Shown: positions 11,901-26,100, counted from the stretch's first letter. The stretch is DNA of 64,000 bases from Branchiostoma floridae (GCF_000003815.2 NC_049993.1:2355728-2419727); one strand, 5' to 3'. Notes: generated from the letters alone by a model not told the origin. A program made the numbers and translations.

Positions 11901-13545
11901 ACGGAGATACCGTGTTTTGAAGATTTGACAGGAGAAAGAAAGAAGAAACATTACGAATACAATATATTTCAACATACCTATGGTATGGCTGAAATATAAA
12001 AAAGGTAAACACGGAAACAAAGAAAGTGAGGAATGAAAAAAGGGAGGGTCAAAAAGGGAAGACGTACAAAGTGGGAGTGAGAGGGAAAAATGTGAAAAGT
12101 AGTTAAAGTAAACTGACTCCGAGAGGCGTATAAATAAAGAGTATGAGATTCTTTCATTACAAAAAATTGTATCTCTAAGTTCCACCTCTGTAGGGTTGCT
12201 CCGACACCTGTTAGATTCTCATGTCTCAGGGCATTGGCTCTTGCCTGAGATCTTTGATATTTATGATACTACGTCAGAAACTGGTACTGTCCGCACCAAG
12301 ACTAATGATTTTGACTAAGTCATGACATTTACAAAAAGCTCTTAAAATTTCATGGAGGTATGAGGTTGCCGAACTCTAGTTGATAAGAGTTTGTGTGATT
12401 TTATGAAAAACATATAAGATAAAATGTAATGACTAACACATTTATGTCTACAAACATCAATCTACATAACAAACCTGGTTTATTTGGCGAAGGAATGTGT
12501 TCGTGGAACTCTAGTTATGGATGTACATTAGTTGTACATGTGTAACATGATAACAAACCGCAGGGTGATCAATTCTGTTGTTGTTGTTTACATACGCGTA
12601 AAACTCATTAGCCTACTACACATACATGTATGTAACATCCATTGGCATAATACCGGTCGGTTTACTGCAATTTCTCAAGCAATGCTAATTTGGCAAATGA
12701 TCAACGCATCATTTTCTCCAGTTACATGTTGCTGTTACAGCTTACCTTTGCCACTTCTTCTGTGTAAATTATTTTGTCTCTCTGGTCCTGCTAAAAACAC
12801 AATATCGTAATTGGAACACACCGCGGAATTGCACGGAGAACGGGCGCGTGGTTGGAAGGGGGTGCACTATACCGGCCGAACGAAACACGGCACAATTAAC
12901 TGCCGCTATGTACCTTTATACATCCTCTGTTGTTCCTTTCTTTCCTGATAGTAGTTGCACAAAACAAAAATCTGCATGAGCATACAAAAAGTCATGAGAA
13001 AATGGGCGTATACTGACAAGAATTTTCATTTAATTTTGGTCCGTCACAACCGCTATGACGTAAAACTTTACTGCTGGCCGTAAAATTAAAAACGGCGGGA
13101 AAATGGCGGCGTACGTTCACTTTGACCCATTCAGCCGTAGATCCGGGCGATAATGCAACGGTTCCTCACACTTTTACACGAGTTGTAGGTCACCAAAAGA
13201 AATTCAAGATTGCTGTTGAATCATGCTCGTCTTGTGCCGTGAGCACATGTGATTATTATCTACAAATCTGGCGATGAACGTGACAGTGTGTCCCACGACG
13301 AGCTCGCCTGCCCCGAAAATGACCTGAAAACTTTTGGCCTTGTTGTCTTCGAATGCATTGTTATCGATGCTTTGTAAATTATGTGTTGGACACCTAGATG
13401 TCTGAAGTGTGCACACCTCAGAAATAACTATTGTTGCATGTGTAGATTTTAAGTTCCACTATTTTTAATCGACCGGTATAAGGCTTATGACAGGTATTAT
13501 GCCAATGCATGTTATATCATTGAACCGTCCCTGAATGAAATATTT
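11901..13545. other. Intergenic, no recognisable gene
   Basis: Short scattered frames only. A purine-rich stretch (about 11930-12110) and a second copy of the GGTATGAGGTTGCCGAACTC motif near 12357 are the only structures I noticed. Confidence 0.45.
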
Positions 13546-13595
13546 GGGGAACTTTCCAATCCATCATGGAATTCCCCTGTCTTGGGGGCTTCCCC
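13546..13595. promoter_or_regulatory. Three kappa-B-like sites in 50 bp
   Basis: GGGGAACTTTCC (13546-13557), GGAATTCCCC (13568-13577) and GGGGGCTTCCCC (13584-13595) all resemble the Rel/NF-kB consensus GGGRNNYYCC on one strand or the other. The cluster abuts an inverted-repeat element and is far from any recognised start site. Function is not shown. Confidence 0.3.
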
Positions 13596-13602
13596 AACCG
13601 AC

Positions 13603-13722
13603 GTAGCCTGGATACCAGACTGTTCCAGTGGACACACAGGCCAACTTCTCGGCCGCCGAGGAGTTGGCCTGTGTAGGCACAATAGGCCTATTAAGTGTTA
13701 TTGAGTCTGGCATCCAGGCTAC
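13603..13722. mobile_element. Short inverted-repeat element (GTAGCCTGGATACCAGACT ends)
   Basis: The termini GTAGCCTGGATACCAGACT and AGTCTGGCATCCAGGCTAC pair with one mismatch. A second nested hairpin (ACACAGGCCAACT / AGTTGGCCTGTGT) lies inside. A second family member with the same ends is at 51025-51113. Confidence 0.75.
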
Positions 13723-14319
13723 AACTGATGACGTAGCTGACCCCGTAAAGAATTTCCTGGCGTGGCTAAAGAAGTTAACGGGGTGTCTCTACACTCTCAC
13801 TTAGTCTCAGCATCGTAGAGATAGCGACGAGCTCTCGGTGGTATGGTTACCAGGCTAACCGAGCCGTGGCGGCTCGTGGATGGGGCGAGTTTTACCTGTA
13901 GCATATGTTAGGCATTAACAAACGAGTCGAAGAAAGATACCTTGACGGTGACGTTTCAAGTTATCTGATCGGGGCTAGAAGTAAAAGGGATAATGACCGC
14001 GAAGTCAACGGGAAATCTCAGCTACCGCCAACGTCTTTGGTGCTGGCTAAGTAAGGTAAGATTACACGAATCACCACGGCTACTTTTAAGTATACCGACA
14101 ACCGTAATCACCTTCATAGGAAGTAGGTACAGTACCTGTTGGTTGCTGTGTTTACCTCGCCTTGGCTTTTTTCAATCACAGAGTAATAAACTGAAGCTCG
14201 CCAGTGGCACCGTCGAAACAGGAAGTGTCACAAGTCGACAGTACAGTTTGTACCGCGCGGTGACGTCTGGGAAGGGGGATTCCCCTCGAGCTAGATATGT
14301 TGGCTAAACGGCGGGTGTT

Positions 14320-14525
14320 AACACTTGGGGCACCGCTGTGGCACTGCGGGGTTCGTAGATGACTCAACTCTTCAGAGATAAAGAAAGAATTTTCTTCTGT
14401 TTTGTGTATTTTGTTCTAAGTCATATTTTTACGTATTACGCAATATCTAAATTTATAAAAAATCGCGAAAAAAAACACGAAACAATGCCGCAGTGAACGA
14501 ACCCCGCAGTGCAATTTCACCGCGT
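14320..14525. mobile_element. MITE with CACTGCGGGGTTCG inverted arms
   Basis: CACTGCGGGGTTCG (14342-14355) is matched by CGAACCCCGCAGTG (14498-14511), with an AT-rich core. The core and ends recur in inverted orientation at about 26450-26672, showing one family. Confidence 0.65.
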
Positions 14526-14868
14526 CCGAACAGGTACTTGTATCTCTTACTCTAGATCTCGTTGCTAAACCATATAATATTATTTAGCAAAGGTACAGAG
14601 GTATGAGATCGTGGAACTCTATTCCATGGTTGTATCAACCATCAGAAATCAGAGCTGGCTTTATACAAAACATTTATTTCCCCTCAATGTTACGTCTGTT
14701 GCAGTTGTCTCACTAACGTCCAGACATGAATAACAACAGGAATATGACATTGAACTTACCTTTGAAACTTTACATGCTACTATAGATACTTATTAGTACA
14801 CAAATTCATACAAGGCCACAGGTGAGATGGTCATCATTTATCCACAGAAAGAAGAAAGTGCTGCTTTG

Positions 14869-14968
14869 NNNNNNNNNNNNNNNNNNNNNNNNNNNNNNNN
14901 NNNNNNNNNNNNNNNNNNNNNNNNNNNNNNNNNNNNNNNNNNNNNNNNNNNNNNNNNNNNNNNNNNNN
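14869..14968. other. Assembly gap (100 N)
   Basis: One hundred unknown bases, a placeholder length, so the true distance may differ. It falls between the intergenic repeats and the likely 3' region of RIC1. Confidence 0.99.
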
Positions 14969-17116
14969 GTTACATTTATTTTGTGGCAATACATATTAAC
15001 TACTTTAATTTGGAATGGATCTCTTTTTCCTATCTAGATATACTAACAGTTGTATAACTTATACAATAGCTTCGAATGCAGAACCCTGTCTTTTAAGATT
15101 GTACAGTTTGATAGACAAGCAAGTTATTATAATCATTATTATTGCAGGTTATGAGTAGTTGATAAAATAGTTCTTTTGTTTACATTCATTAAAATACATT
15201 ATCATTTTCTTATCTACAAGAAAAAAATACAATTGGCCACGCCTTGACAACATGTTAAAGCTTGGCTGTTTTTAACGAATTGTACAGTAAGTCATTTACA
15301 TATTTGTGACTATTCATTTTCCTAATATCACTAGACAGAGCAAGAGTACGTTGGCGTATTTCCATACCTGGGCTCATTTCTATAATACACTAAGTCTGTC
15401 AGCTTTGCTTACATACAAGCAGTTACTGTATAAAAATAGACGTGGAAAAACCTGGACACGCTACTTGCATTTTGTTCGAGATCACTAGAAACTATCATTT
15501 AACATACAGGGCAAATTATGGCCTTACAAATATGGCTGTTTCAACGGTAATGCTGTACATATTAAAGTTACCACTTAACCAAGTTCTCTTACTGATGTCA
15601 GGTCCAATGAATGTGTATCTCAGGCAACCACCCTGATGTATTGGCCTCCAATCACTCCTATTGGCTGCATTAAAGGGTTTCCCTTAATCTTGCTGTCAGC
15701 CAATCATGTTGTTGCTTACAATCAAGAGACAACGTGATTGGCTGGTAAATTTGATTAGTTTAAGCTGATGGCCAATCTGATTGGCTGATTGGCATTGAAA
15801 CACAGAATGGATACGGTCCTTACTTTTGATACACAGACGATGACAGAGTGCTAAAATGCAGAAAGGACAGATTTCTTCCTTTCTGTCTTATTTGCCCTTT
15901 TTTTACGTTTCCACAAACATTGAACACACATATATAACATGTGTGTTTACCCCTAAGGTAACATTTCAGTACAATTGAGCAAGCTGCCAAGCACAAGCAG
16001 ATAGTTATGTGAAAATACATCACAACTTTGTGATTCTTGCGGGAAATACTACGTTACACAAAATCTGAAACAGTCAGTTTCAATAACTCAAACATCATGA
16101 CTCCATTGCTGCTATTAAGAATTTGTATAGCTTATAGAAATTACATTTGCCATAACAGTACTGTTGTGAATAAGAGAGAAACCAACCTCCTTGGAGAAAC
16201 TTAAACCGAAAAATAAGGGGAGATTTTAACTGGCAGTCATTATACTATGTCTTATAGTATTGCACTGTGGTAATATTGTATGGTGGCTATTAAAAAGTGA
16301 CATACATTAGAAGACAAAGCACAGTGCATAATTTATGCATCATTAAAACAGTATATCAAATACATAGTAAGAATAAAGGGTACAAGTATATGTGACAAGA
16401 TTCATGGATGTTCAGTGTCCAAAACTATCATAGTTTTAGAAAGAAGCAAACAATGGTGTGAAGAAAAAAATGTTCAATGAGATATTTTGTCTTGCAGTTA
16501 GGTCCTGGTGAAAAAACAACAACAACTGTGAATTAAGAAACATTTGTCTAAACAGAATAAATACAGTCCACTGTTTACCATCTACTGCAAAACACTAGGC
16601 ATCCTGTGTTTTAAGCCCCAATATCATTTGGTGACAGGAAAAATTGTATGAACATACTTAGGACAGAAAAAAAAAGACATTTTATGACTTAATAAGAGGT
16701 TTTTAACATTTCTCACATTTGTGATACAACAGAAGTCAAGACAGCGCAGAGACATCATGTTAAAAAGGTAATGGCAAGCCTCTTCAGTATGTAGTATATA
16801 CTATTAGGTCCTCTCTGTATCTAAAGCTCACACTTGTATCTGAAATTGTTCGTAAGTCGAGCAGCCTATCGTTGAGTACAGTTATCCCCGGCATGTGCCA
16901 ATAGCCTCGTGTCGGAGAGTACGTGTCCATGAATCACAATCGTATCAACACTCGGCCATTTGTACCCGTGGCCACTGAAGTTGTTACTTGAATCCCTCAT
17001 TCACATCCCATCAGTTTCACTGGGTTTCGAACCACGTTCAAGATGTTCTCGGCTGCTGTAAGACAATTAAATCCTCACAAGAAACGTCATGGTTCCCCGG
17101 AGGAGGCTCTTTGTTG
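14969..17116. other. Probable RIC1 3' UTR and downstream region
   Basis: This is AT-rich DNA downstream of the RIC1 stop codon, with no supported coding exon. The 3' UTR must start at 17116 and run leftward, but I could not fix a polyadenylation site with confidence. A CCAAT cluster lies at 15604-15790. Confidence 0.4.
15604..15790. promoter_or_regulatory. Cluster of nine CCAAT/ATTGG pentamers
   Basis: Nine CCAAT or ATTGG motifs occur in under 200 bp, several as the extended form GATTGGCT or AGCCAATC. This is the NF-Y core. It could be a regulatory cluster or simply the arms of an old inverted repeat. Confidence 0.35.
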
Positions 17117-20100
17117 TCATGACAACGCACACTGACCGCTGTCCTGTGGTAGTTCCGTCTCAACAACAGATTGCTTTTCCTCGTTCTCGGGATTTTCCGT
17201 GTCGCTGGTGTTGCCGTGGAAACCGAGCGCGTGAAAGTCTGCAGAGGTGAGCGATGACTCGGGGGTGGGGATGGGGGTGACCTGAGGTGACCCCTGAATG
17301 TCCACGATGCCTGTTAGGACCTCGGCCTGACCACGGATGACCAAGAGAAACGGTTTGTATCCAGGGCTGGGGAGACAACAATGAGGACATTTTATTAATC
17401 CTGGAATTAAAGGGAGGTTTGTAGCTAGCCTAAATCATTTTCCGTAGCCTCGATTTTGAATCCTATCGAGTGCCCAAGGTGCGACACTCTTAAAACTTCC
17501 CCCGGGAAATTATAAAATCTAGACCCTCTGAAATGCTATATTTCCTGCATTTTAAGGTGTAAATTTTGCTGGTAGACTAAGTTGATTAATGGCATCTGTT
17601 TTGGTGAAAAATTACACAAGAGAGACAGTTCTACTATTATCTTCACATATTGATTTTTGTCCATCACAGACGATGGATTGGGCAAAATTTTTTCCCGTCC
17701 CAAGCTGCAGAATTCCGTCAAAGGCTGGCTACAACCCTGCTTGAAGGTGAAAAACACTATATGTAAATTTGATATCCACTTCAAATGTTTCAACGTTGGT
17801 GAAGAAAAGGTGTCACTTTATTTGAGATTTGTATCTTATATTTCAGCATAACAGATATGTCCTCTACTTCTCCCCAAAAGGGAATGCATACCTTAATTCA
17901 GTATGGATATCTCTTTTATAGAGAAAATACAGTACCAGTAATACAGGAGTCATAACTTATGGGCTAGTAAACACACTGTCTTACCACTCGGTGTCTGCCC
18001 AGAGTTCCAGATACGACAGTCCCTCCCTCATCCTCCCCACCACGTCAATGGGCATGTCCGTCAGGCTGGCGGTGTTGACGACCCGTGTCACGCCCATGGA
18101 GTCCCTCAACACCAGGGAGATCAACATGGCCCACTCCAGACACCCCGCCTCCATCATCACATGCAGCAGGTATCTACGTTCAAATAATGATTGACAGTTA
18201 ACTGTCTACTCCAGACACCCTGCCTCCATCATCACATGCAGCAGGTATCTATGTTCAAATAATGATTGACAGTTAACTGTCTACTCCAGACACCCTGCCT
18301 CCATCATCACATGCAGCAGGTATCTACATTCAAATAATGATTGACAGTTAACTGTCATCACACTCCAGACACCCTGCCTCCATCATCACATGCAGCAGGT
18401 ATCTACATTCAAATAATGATTGACAGTTAACTGTCCACTCCAGACACCCCGCCTCCATCATCACATGCAGCAGGTATCTACATTCAAATAATGATTGACA
18501 GTTAACTGTTCACTCCAGACACCCCGCCTTCATCATCACATGCAGCAGGTATCTACATTCAAATAATGATTGACAGTTAACTGTTCACTCCAGACACCCC
18601 GCCTCCATCATCACATGCAGCAGGTATCTACATTCAAATAATGATTGACAGTTAACTGTCATCACACTCCAGACACCCTGCCTCCATCATCACATGCAGC
18701 AGGTATCTACGTTCAAATAATGATTGACAGTTAACTGCCAACTCCAGATACCCTGCCTCCATCATCACATGCAGCAGGTATCTACATTCAAATAATGATT
18801 GACAGTTAACTGCCAACTCCAGATACCCTGCCTCCATCATCACATGCAGCAGGTATCTATGTTCAAATAATGATTGACAGTTAACTGTTTCACAGTGAGG
18901 AGGCCCCCTGCATGCCAGCTCCTGGGACAGGGCCTCTTGCTACATTTGAAAATGATTGACAGATAACTACCTACCTCAGCTGTGTTTCACAGTGAGGAGG
19001 CCCCCTGCAGGCCAGCTCCTGGGACAGGGCCTCTAGCTACATTTGAAAATGATTGACAGATAACTGCCTACCTCAGCTGTGTTTCACAGTGAGGAGGCCC
19101 CCTGCAGGCCAGCTCCTGGGACAGGGCCTCTAGCTACAGTTTGAAAATGATTGACAGATAACTGCCTAACTCAGTTGTGACTTTCACAGTGAGGAGGCCC
19201 CCTGCAGGCCAGCTCCTGGGACAGGGCCTCTAGGTACATTTAAAAATGATTGACAGATAACTGCTTACCTCAGTTGTGTTTCACAGTGAGGAGGCCCCCT
19301 GCAGGCCAGCTCCTGGGACAGGGCCTCCAGCTCATCCAGATTGGCCAAGTTCCACATACTGTCATCTAGAGTCAGCTCTGAATCATCAGCCACGATAGAC
19401 GCCGACATCTCCGATGTTTCAGTAGCTGCTGTGCTGCCATTGTCTCCTGTAAGAGAAATTTCCAACCATAAGTCCAATAAAGTCCACTCTTTTGGAAACA
19501 AGCAATGTCATGTTTAAGCCAGGCTTAATTCTAGCACACACACACACACACACACGTTCTAACTGCATTTTTCCCCTGGAAATTATTAGTAAAGTTTTGA
19601 AGTCTTCTTTGTCTTCTGACAAATATCCAGAAACATAAACATGCTGCATCTAACCTGCACAGGTCCATGTGCTGGGTTTTATACATAAATGTCCTATGAT
19701 GTAGGTGTATGTAGATTGTTATTAGCTGCATTGACTGTTACCACCTATTTAAGTATAAAAGGAAAACTAGTAATGGTTCCTGAACGGATTTAAGTATGAT
19801 CCATGCTTCCTAACTTCTGAGTGGTGCAGGTAATTTTCAATGTTAAAAAAGCAGAAAAAAGCCCTGCTACTCACCTTTACATTTTAAGGTAAACACATTA
19901 CTGCAAAAATAAAACAACTGCAAACATTTCACAATTTACAGGTTGATAATAGTTTAAACGTATCACACACACACACACACTCACACTCATGTACCTTTCT
20001 GATTAGAGTTGAACTGTCTGGAGTCCATCGCTTCCTGTCGTAGTTCGTCACACAGCAGATCCATGGACGACCGGAGGGACGGGCTCGCATACATCCCATT

Positions 20101-23100
20101 CGGTCGGAGCCGGTTCGGTCCCTCGCTGATATCGTTTAGCGTCATTCCATTCATTCCAATTTCCAAGGCATCGTAGGAAGACGATCTGGATCTTTCTCCC
20201 ACTGAGCCAATCTTTGACCCTATTATCGAAGAACAAATTCTTACTAAAACAAGAAGCTTTTTCACAGAAAGAAAGAAAGGACAGATTTTATTATGGCTGT
20301 ATGTTAGATTACAGGAAAATAAAATCTTCTTTCAGAGCATAATTTATTGATTGCACAATCATCAAGACAATCAAAAACATGTACAAAAAAAGTACAGAGG
20401 AAAGGGCAATAAAAGTCATCAATATTAGTAAGTTAAGGCATTTGATTTGAAAATTATAGTTCAACATTTTAAACATGGCTTTACAAACTGTTCTTTCAGA
20501 ATGTATGTCTTTTCAGTAACTTAGGCTTCTGAATTTTGTGTTGACAAAATGTACTCAGTTTGCCATCATACATCTGTACTTCTTGATACAATTCATTATA
20601 AAACAAATGTAACTAGGTCCTTCCCGATAAGTATAATACAACTAGCAGAGTAGAGCAGTTTAGAGTAGTGCATGTGGGGCCATTGTTGATTCGATATAGA
20701 TGACATCCCAAACTGATGCGACCATCAGTCCCTTAAGTTTATTACAAAATCTAAGTGACCAGAAAGATTGAACAAACGCACAGAATATGGTACATTTATA
20801 CAGAATACATGATAGTCTAAGATTTTTCATTTTGGTTCTTGTTACTTACCGGTATCTAAGCACATGACTTCTTCTTTGACTTTTGGAATTAATTTTCAAA
20901 ATTCTTCGAAGTATTTTGTTTGCCGCAATTTACAGGAAATATTTGCTCATTTTGAAATTGCTTTGTACAATTTACAGTACGTGTATATCTGAAAAAGATA
21001 TACAACAGACGTTAAACCGGAGAGTGAGTGGGTGTGATAAAATTCCTGCACACATGGATGTCATCTGTATCATCCCATCAACAAGGCCTAGGCGTAAAAA
21101 GAGGAGAAAAGGGCCCAAAGACTCACCGCTATTAGACCTGGATATCACCTGAGACAACGCAATCACTAGAAAAGAGAGGAGCACCAAATGTGAAGATAAA
21201 CCATGATAGTGAAATGTAGCATTAGGGTATGGTGGAGAACAAGCTAAATGAGAAGTGTAAAAATGGCAGCCATGGAAGGTGAAAATGGGTCGGACACAGT
21301 GTTGCAGCCAGCACCTGTCCTTCCGTCCTTTGATGGAATTGTGTAGCTGGCGACATAAAAAATTTGCCCATTCCGTCGTCTGTGACGGACAAAAATCCGT
21401 ATGTCAAGACATAAAAAACGGTCTCACTTGTGTAATTTTTCACCCAAACAGATGCATAGTCTACCAGCAAAATTTACACCTCAAAATGCAGGAAATAGCA
21501 TTTCAGAGGGTCTGGATTTCAACATTTTTCGGGGGAGCTTGTCCCCAGAACATTGCGCCGTGGACGGTCGATAGATTTCAAAATCAAGGGGACGGAAATT
21601 CAGGCTGGCTACAACCCTTATCGGACATGACCTAAAAAGGCTTAAATATACAATCGTATCTGGAGAAGTCCATTTTCAAGCTTTTCTTCTTCTTTCTTTT
21701 TCGTCAACACGAATGGGAAACAGGATATCCTAAACGTACCCCAGAGCCTAATTTATTTTTGACAGAAATGAGGTACCCATTTTTACACCTGGGTGGAGTG
21801 AATAGAGTCATTTGAAAGGTACAAGATCTGTATCATGACAGGGTTCAAACCATTGACATCCGGTGTTCTTGAACAAACATCCTGCAGTTACCCCACACCA
21901 CCCCAGAATCTTTTCTAGGAAGATTAAAACATTTTTATCTTCTGGTTTTCAAAGCAACATAGTGACTGTAGAGAAAAATGAGTAGTTTTATAGTCTATGG
22001 CTGCCATTTTTTAAAAGGAACAGAGCACCACAGGAAACTAGAACAAAAACAATGGAGGTAACAAGAGAAAGAAAAATAAAGTTGTATTTTAGTACCTGGC
22101 ATTGGCCACTGGAAGTCCCTGTGAAGTGTGTGTAGTGATGTTACAAAGTCATCCACTCTGGCTGCTCTGGACCTGTAATTATGTATAATTATACCATATT
22201 CAAGTGTTGTGTAAAATGGATGTCTGAGAAACCATTCTGCACCATTCTGCACCTCTGTACTTGCACCAAAGCTGTATGAGGTACTTTTAAACAAATGTAC
22301 CAACAAAATTCTAAACCTCTGTGTAATACTATGTAAATGCATAAAATGTATCTAAATCATTGTACCTAAAACCTTTGTACCTGTATCCTATACCTGTATA
22401 TAAACCTGAGGCCATATATTTGCACCTTACAGCACTTATTATATGTAGCTGGCTAACAAATCTCTGTAATACTATGTGTATCTTAATCTCTGTACAAACA
22501 CTCTAAATCAGGTACCTGCAGTTAGATGTATATCTTTTGTACCTGTTTCAAAACCTCTATATATCTGTGTACCTAACTTCTGTGCCTGTACCTGAAGCTA
22601 AACCTAAAAATATGTCGTACTACATTTAGGAGTCCTAAGCAGTCCTACATGTATGTACATGTACATAATGTACGATACAGTTGCGGATGTAGCAATGGAT
22701 TTTTTTCCTGTTGCTTTTAAGTTGCAATTTCCATATTCAACCAAATGTTGCCTACCTCTCCTTCTGTAGCCAACCAATCAGCTCAAAGTTTAGATGAGCC
22801 GCGAAGGAACCTAGTTCTCGGAGTCGACCGGCGCCAAGCAACTTTCGAGCGTGTCGCTGTAGAATCACGTCAATGAAGAAGTGTTCCGCGGTATCTTCCA
22901 GGTGTTTCAGTGTCCTGTAGGAAACATTAGTTAATATTTAAAATCCATATGGACTTTCGATAAGGCCATGTTGATTTGATCATATTAAGTATCTCAGTTT
23001 TCATCCGTTTCCAACAAAAAAGTTTTTGACCATAATGTACATCATACAAAGCAGCTGCAAAATGATCAAATATTTATTTGCCAACAAATATTTAAAAAAA

Positions 23101-26100
23101 GGATAATGCCAAAGTCAGTTCCAAAGTCAAAGAAGAAGATGTAGAAGAGCAAAACTGAAAAATGTAATTGTTCGGAATACCATACTCCCCGTGTTTAGTG
23201 ATTTTGTTGAACCTTCCTGACTACTTAGATTTCTTTTTTTTTCATACATGCATCATGGCATAAAAACGATTCAAACAAAATGGAGTATGTGAGAGAGAGA
23301 TTATTTTTTGCAAGTTCAGTACACATTTTTGGTCTTTTATAGGGTCTTTTTGGGGACAACCTCATCATTCTAAATTTTTAAGTCCCGTTCCAATTTGGCA
23401 TACAGGTACGCAGCACAGATGTTAGTTAGTCAATGACATCACATCCAACAGATAGAAGAAGGCTTTTTTAATGATGTGGGAGAGAAAGGAAAAGTTTTAT
23501 TTCAGACTCAACAAGAAGTGGAAAAATTTTAAAGGCTCCACCCCAGGGGCATTGCAAAAATCACTTCAAACAGCAGGTAATATTTTTGTTGATTTGTTGT
23601 CAAAGATTGAAGATTAGATTTTCAAACTGACACTGCTCTAAGTTATAGACTGAAGTTTGGACCTCTATGCTATATGCCCAATAGGCAAGTTCACAGTTTC
23701 AAGTGCACAGGTGGAACATGGTGAATTGTGGGTAATATGTCAAAGTTGAAATTAGCAATGTTACAAGCAATACATTACAAGTTCGACTGAAACATATACC
23801 AACAATGTATCACACTTTATGTCATACCTGGGCCGCAATAACGTTCAATACAGGTGTTCCAGACTGGGTGATAACAAGCCGTATCACACAAGCTTTGATT
23901 TTTATCCTACGTCAGGCTTTTATCGAATAGTTTGAACATACTCTGTGCAGTCGCCGAGTGCCACATGGTCGAAAACTCGAATACCTGCTCCAGACGTTGG
24001 AACAATGCTGTTGTAACAATGTTTGTTTGGGGGCACCAAATTTTCAGAACTTCTGGGCAGGCGCAGTTCACACCATGTGTTTTCTCAGGTAGGTATGAGA
24101 TAAATGAAATACAACACGGTGTATTCCGCATTACCCTCGGTCCCAGCCCTCCCGTGGGTCGGATCAAACTCCGGCCTTCTGGCAATCCGACCCGCAATCG
24201 GGCTGGTACCTCGGGTGATACGGAAAACGCTGTGTTGCATTCTATGTGTACATGTGCACTTGAAACCACAAACCATGTGTAGTTTAATATTTAGAACAAT
24301 TATTATAATAATTCTCTCGTTAAAGGGCTACGCTCTAGTATTTGTCGTGGTCTGCCTCACCCCGTAAATACCCCGCAATCTGCCCGTACCCGTGGAGGAA
24401 TGTCCTTTGGCGCCGCTCTGCCGCAAAATAAAAGATGGAGGTAAGGAAAAAAGGCAACACAAGCAGCCCAGAGTAGACAACAGATCAGCAAGCAAGAGGC
24501 CCAACATACCATGTTCTGAACAACTTTTTGGAACAAGAAGAAAAAATAATATAGTGTTATTTTACAATTTTAGACTTTATATCCGTACACAAAATAAAGC
24601 GCTAATAAAACAAGCTTTCAATTAGTCCTCTGATCCTTATCAAGTGACCTACGTCACACAGTTAACCCGGAACTGAAGTGTGACATCAGCAAAGGTTCAA
24701 AGGTACTTGGCAGTCGGTATCGGCCAAGCACCTTTGACCCTTTGCTGACATCACACTGCCGTTCCAGATGTGTGACTTAGTCTTTGGGTCATTTCAACTT
24801 GATAAGGATCAGAGGACTGATCGAAAGCTTGTTGGTAAGTGCTCTATTTTGTGTACGGATATACAGTCTTAAAATTGTAACATAATGTTGTCTACCGTCA
24901 CAGATGAACTTACATTGTTTCAAATATGTGATTGAGTGGAATTCATTCTATTCTTGCTCCCATCCACTCCTTTTATTGTTTAACCGCGCAGAAAAGGTTG
25001 GCACTTTTGTATTACTTTGGGACAGCAGTACAGGAAGTATCTAGCAAGGGTGCCATCTCCCGTAGAAACCGCCAGCTCGATCTTTTTGCTAAGTCTAACA
25101 GAAAAGAGTGAGCCATCAGTCTATGGGGGATGGCACCCTGGCAAAGGAGGATCAAACGTCCAAAATACATGGCTGTTCAAACTTTATAATTATCAGCTTA
25201 CTAGCCAATCAGAGCTCTATGATTCAATGAAAATTTTCAAAATATTCAAAATTTGGATTACAGATTTCCACTTAAATAGTGCCAAACTGCACTGCATGGA
25301 AAAAATAAAAGAAGTAGAATAAGGTGGATGGATTCAAGGCTACATAATGCCAACACATTTTGGAATTTTCTTATTGGTCAAAATGAGGATTTCTACTGCA
25401 ATTTGTCCATTATTTTAGTGATAAATCCTTTCAAACAGCCTTTAAGGCTTATATTTCTAAAAAACAGGATTGGAAAACAAAGAGAGCCACCCATAGATAC
25501 AGGCCCTACACCAAAGTAATAGCAAAATCTTTGATGAGAAGCAAAAACACAGAAAAATAGGAGATACAGGGCATTTCTTCTGTTGCTATAAAGATTAGAA
25601 AAATAAACTTTTACCTACTAAAGATACTAATACAACCTCATATGCATAGTACCCTACTAATGTGGCATAATTACTACCGGTAGCTTAAGAAACCAATAAA
25701 ATTACTTGACATCTAAAAAATTCCTGAAATTACATTTAATCAACCATATCAATTGTTTAATAGCATCTATAGACGTTCTTTCTATGAATGTGACCCAGCC
25801 TTGTCTCTTAACCCATTAGTATGAATTTGTCTGTACATCCTTGTACAACTACGCACGAATTATAAGTATGTTTCAAATTGTTTGAATGTGCATTTGAATG
25901 TGTACAGATTAAAAATCATTGTACAATTAGACTGTTAAGAAACTATTATCATTATATAATGATAGAATTTGTATGCTTCAACTAAGTTAGTCTTTTTCAT
26001 TTGTGTAGAGATTTAGAAAAATCTTTTCTCTAGTTTGCATCCCCAATTATGGCAAGTGGTATCCGTCCTATTCAAGCTCTGGCTCGCATAATTGCTTTCA

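Noticed and set aside
18174-19268. CRISPR-like array appearance
   Set aside because: There are no short constant repeats with unique spacers. The whole unit repeats, it contains exon edges, and the genome is eukaryotic.
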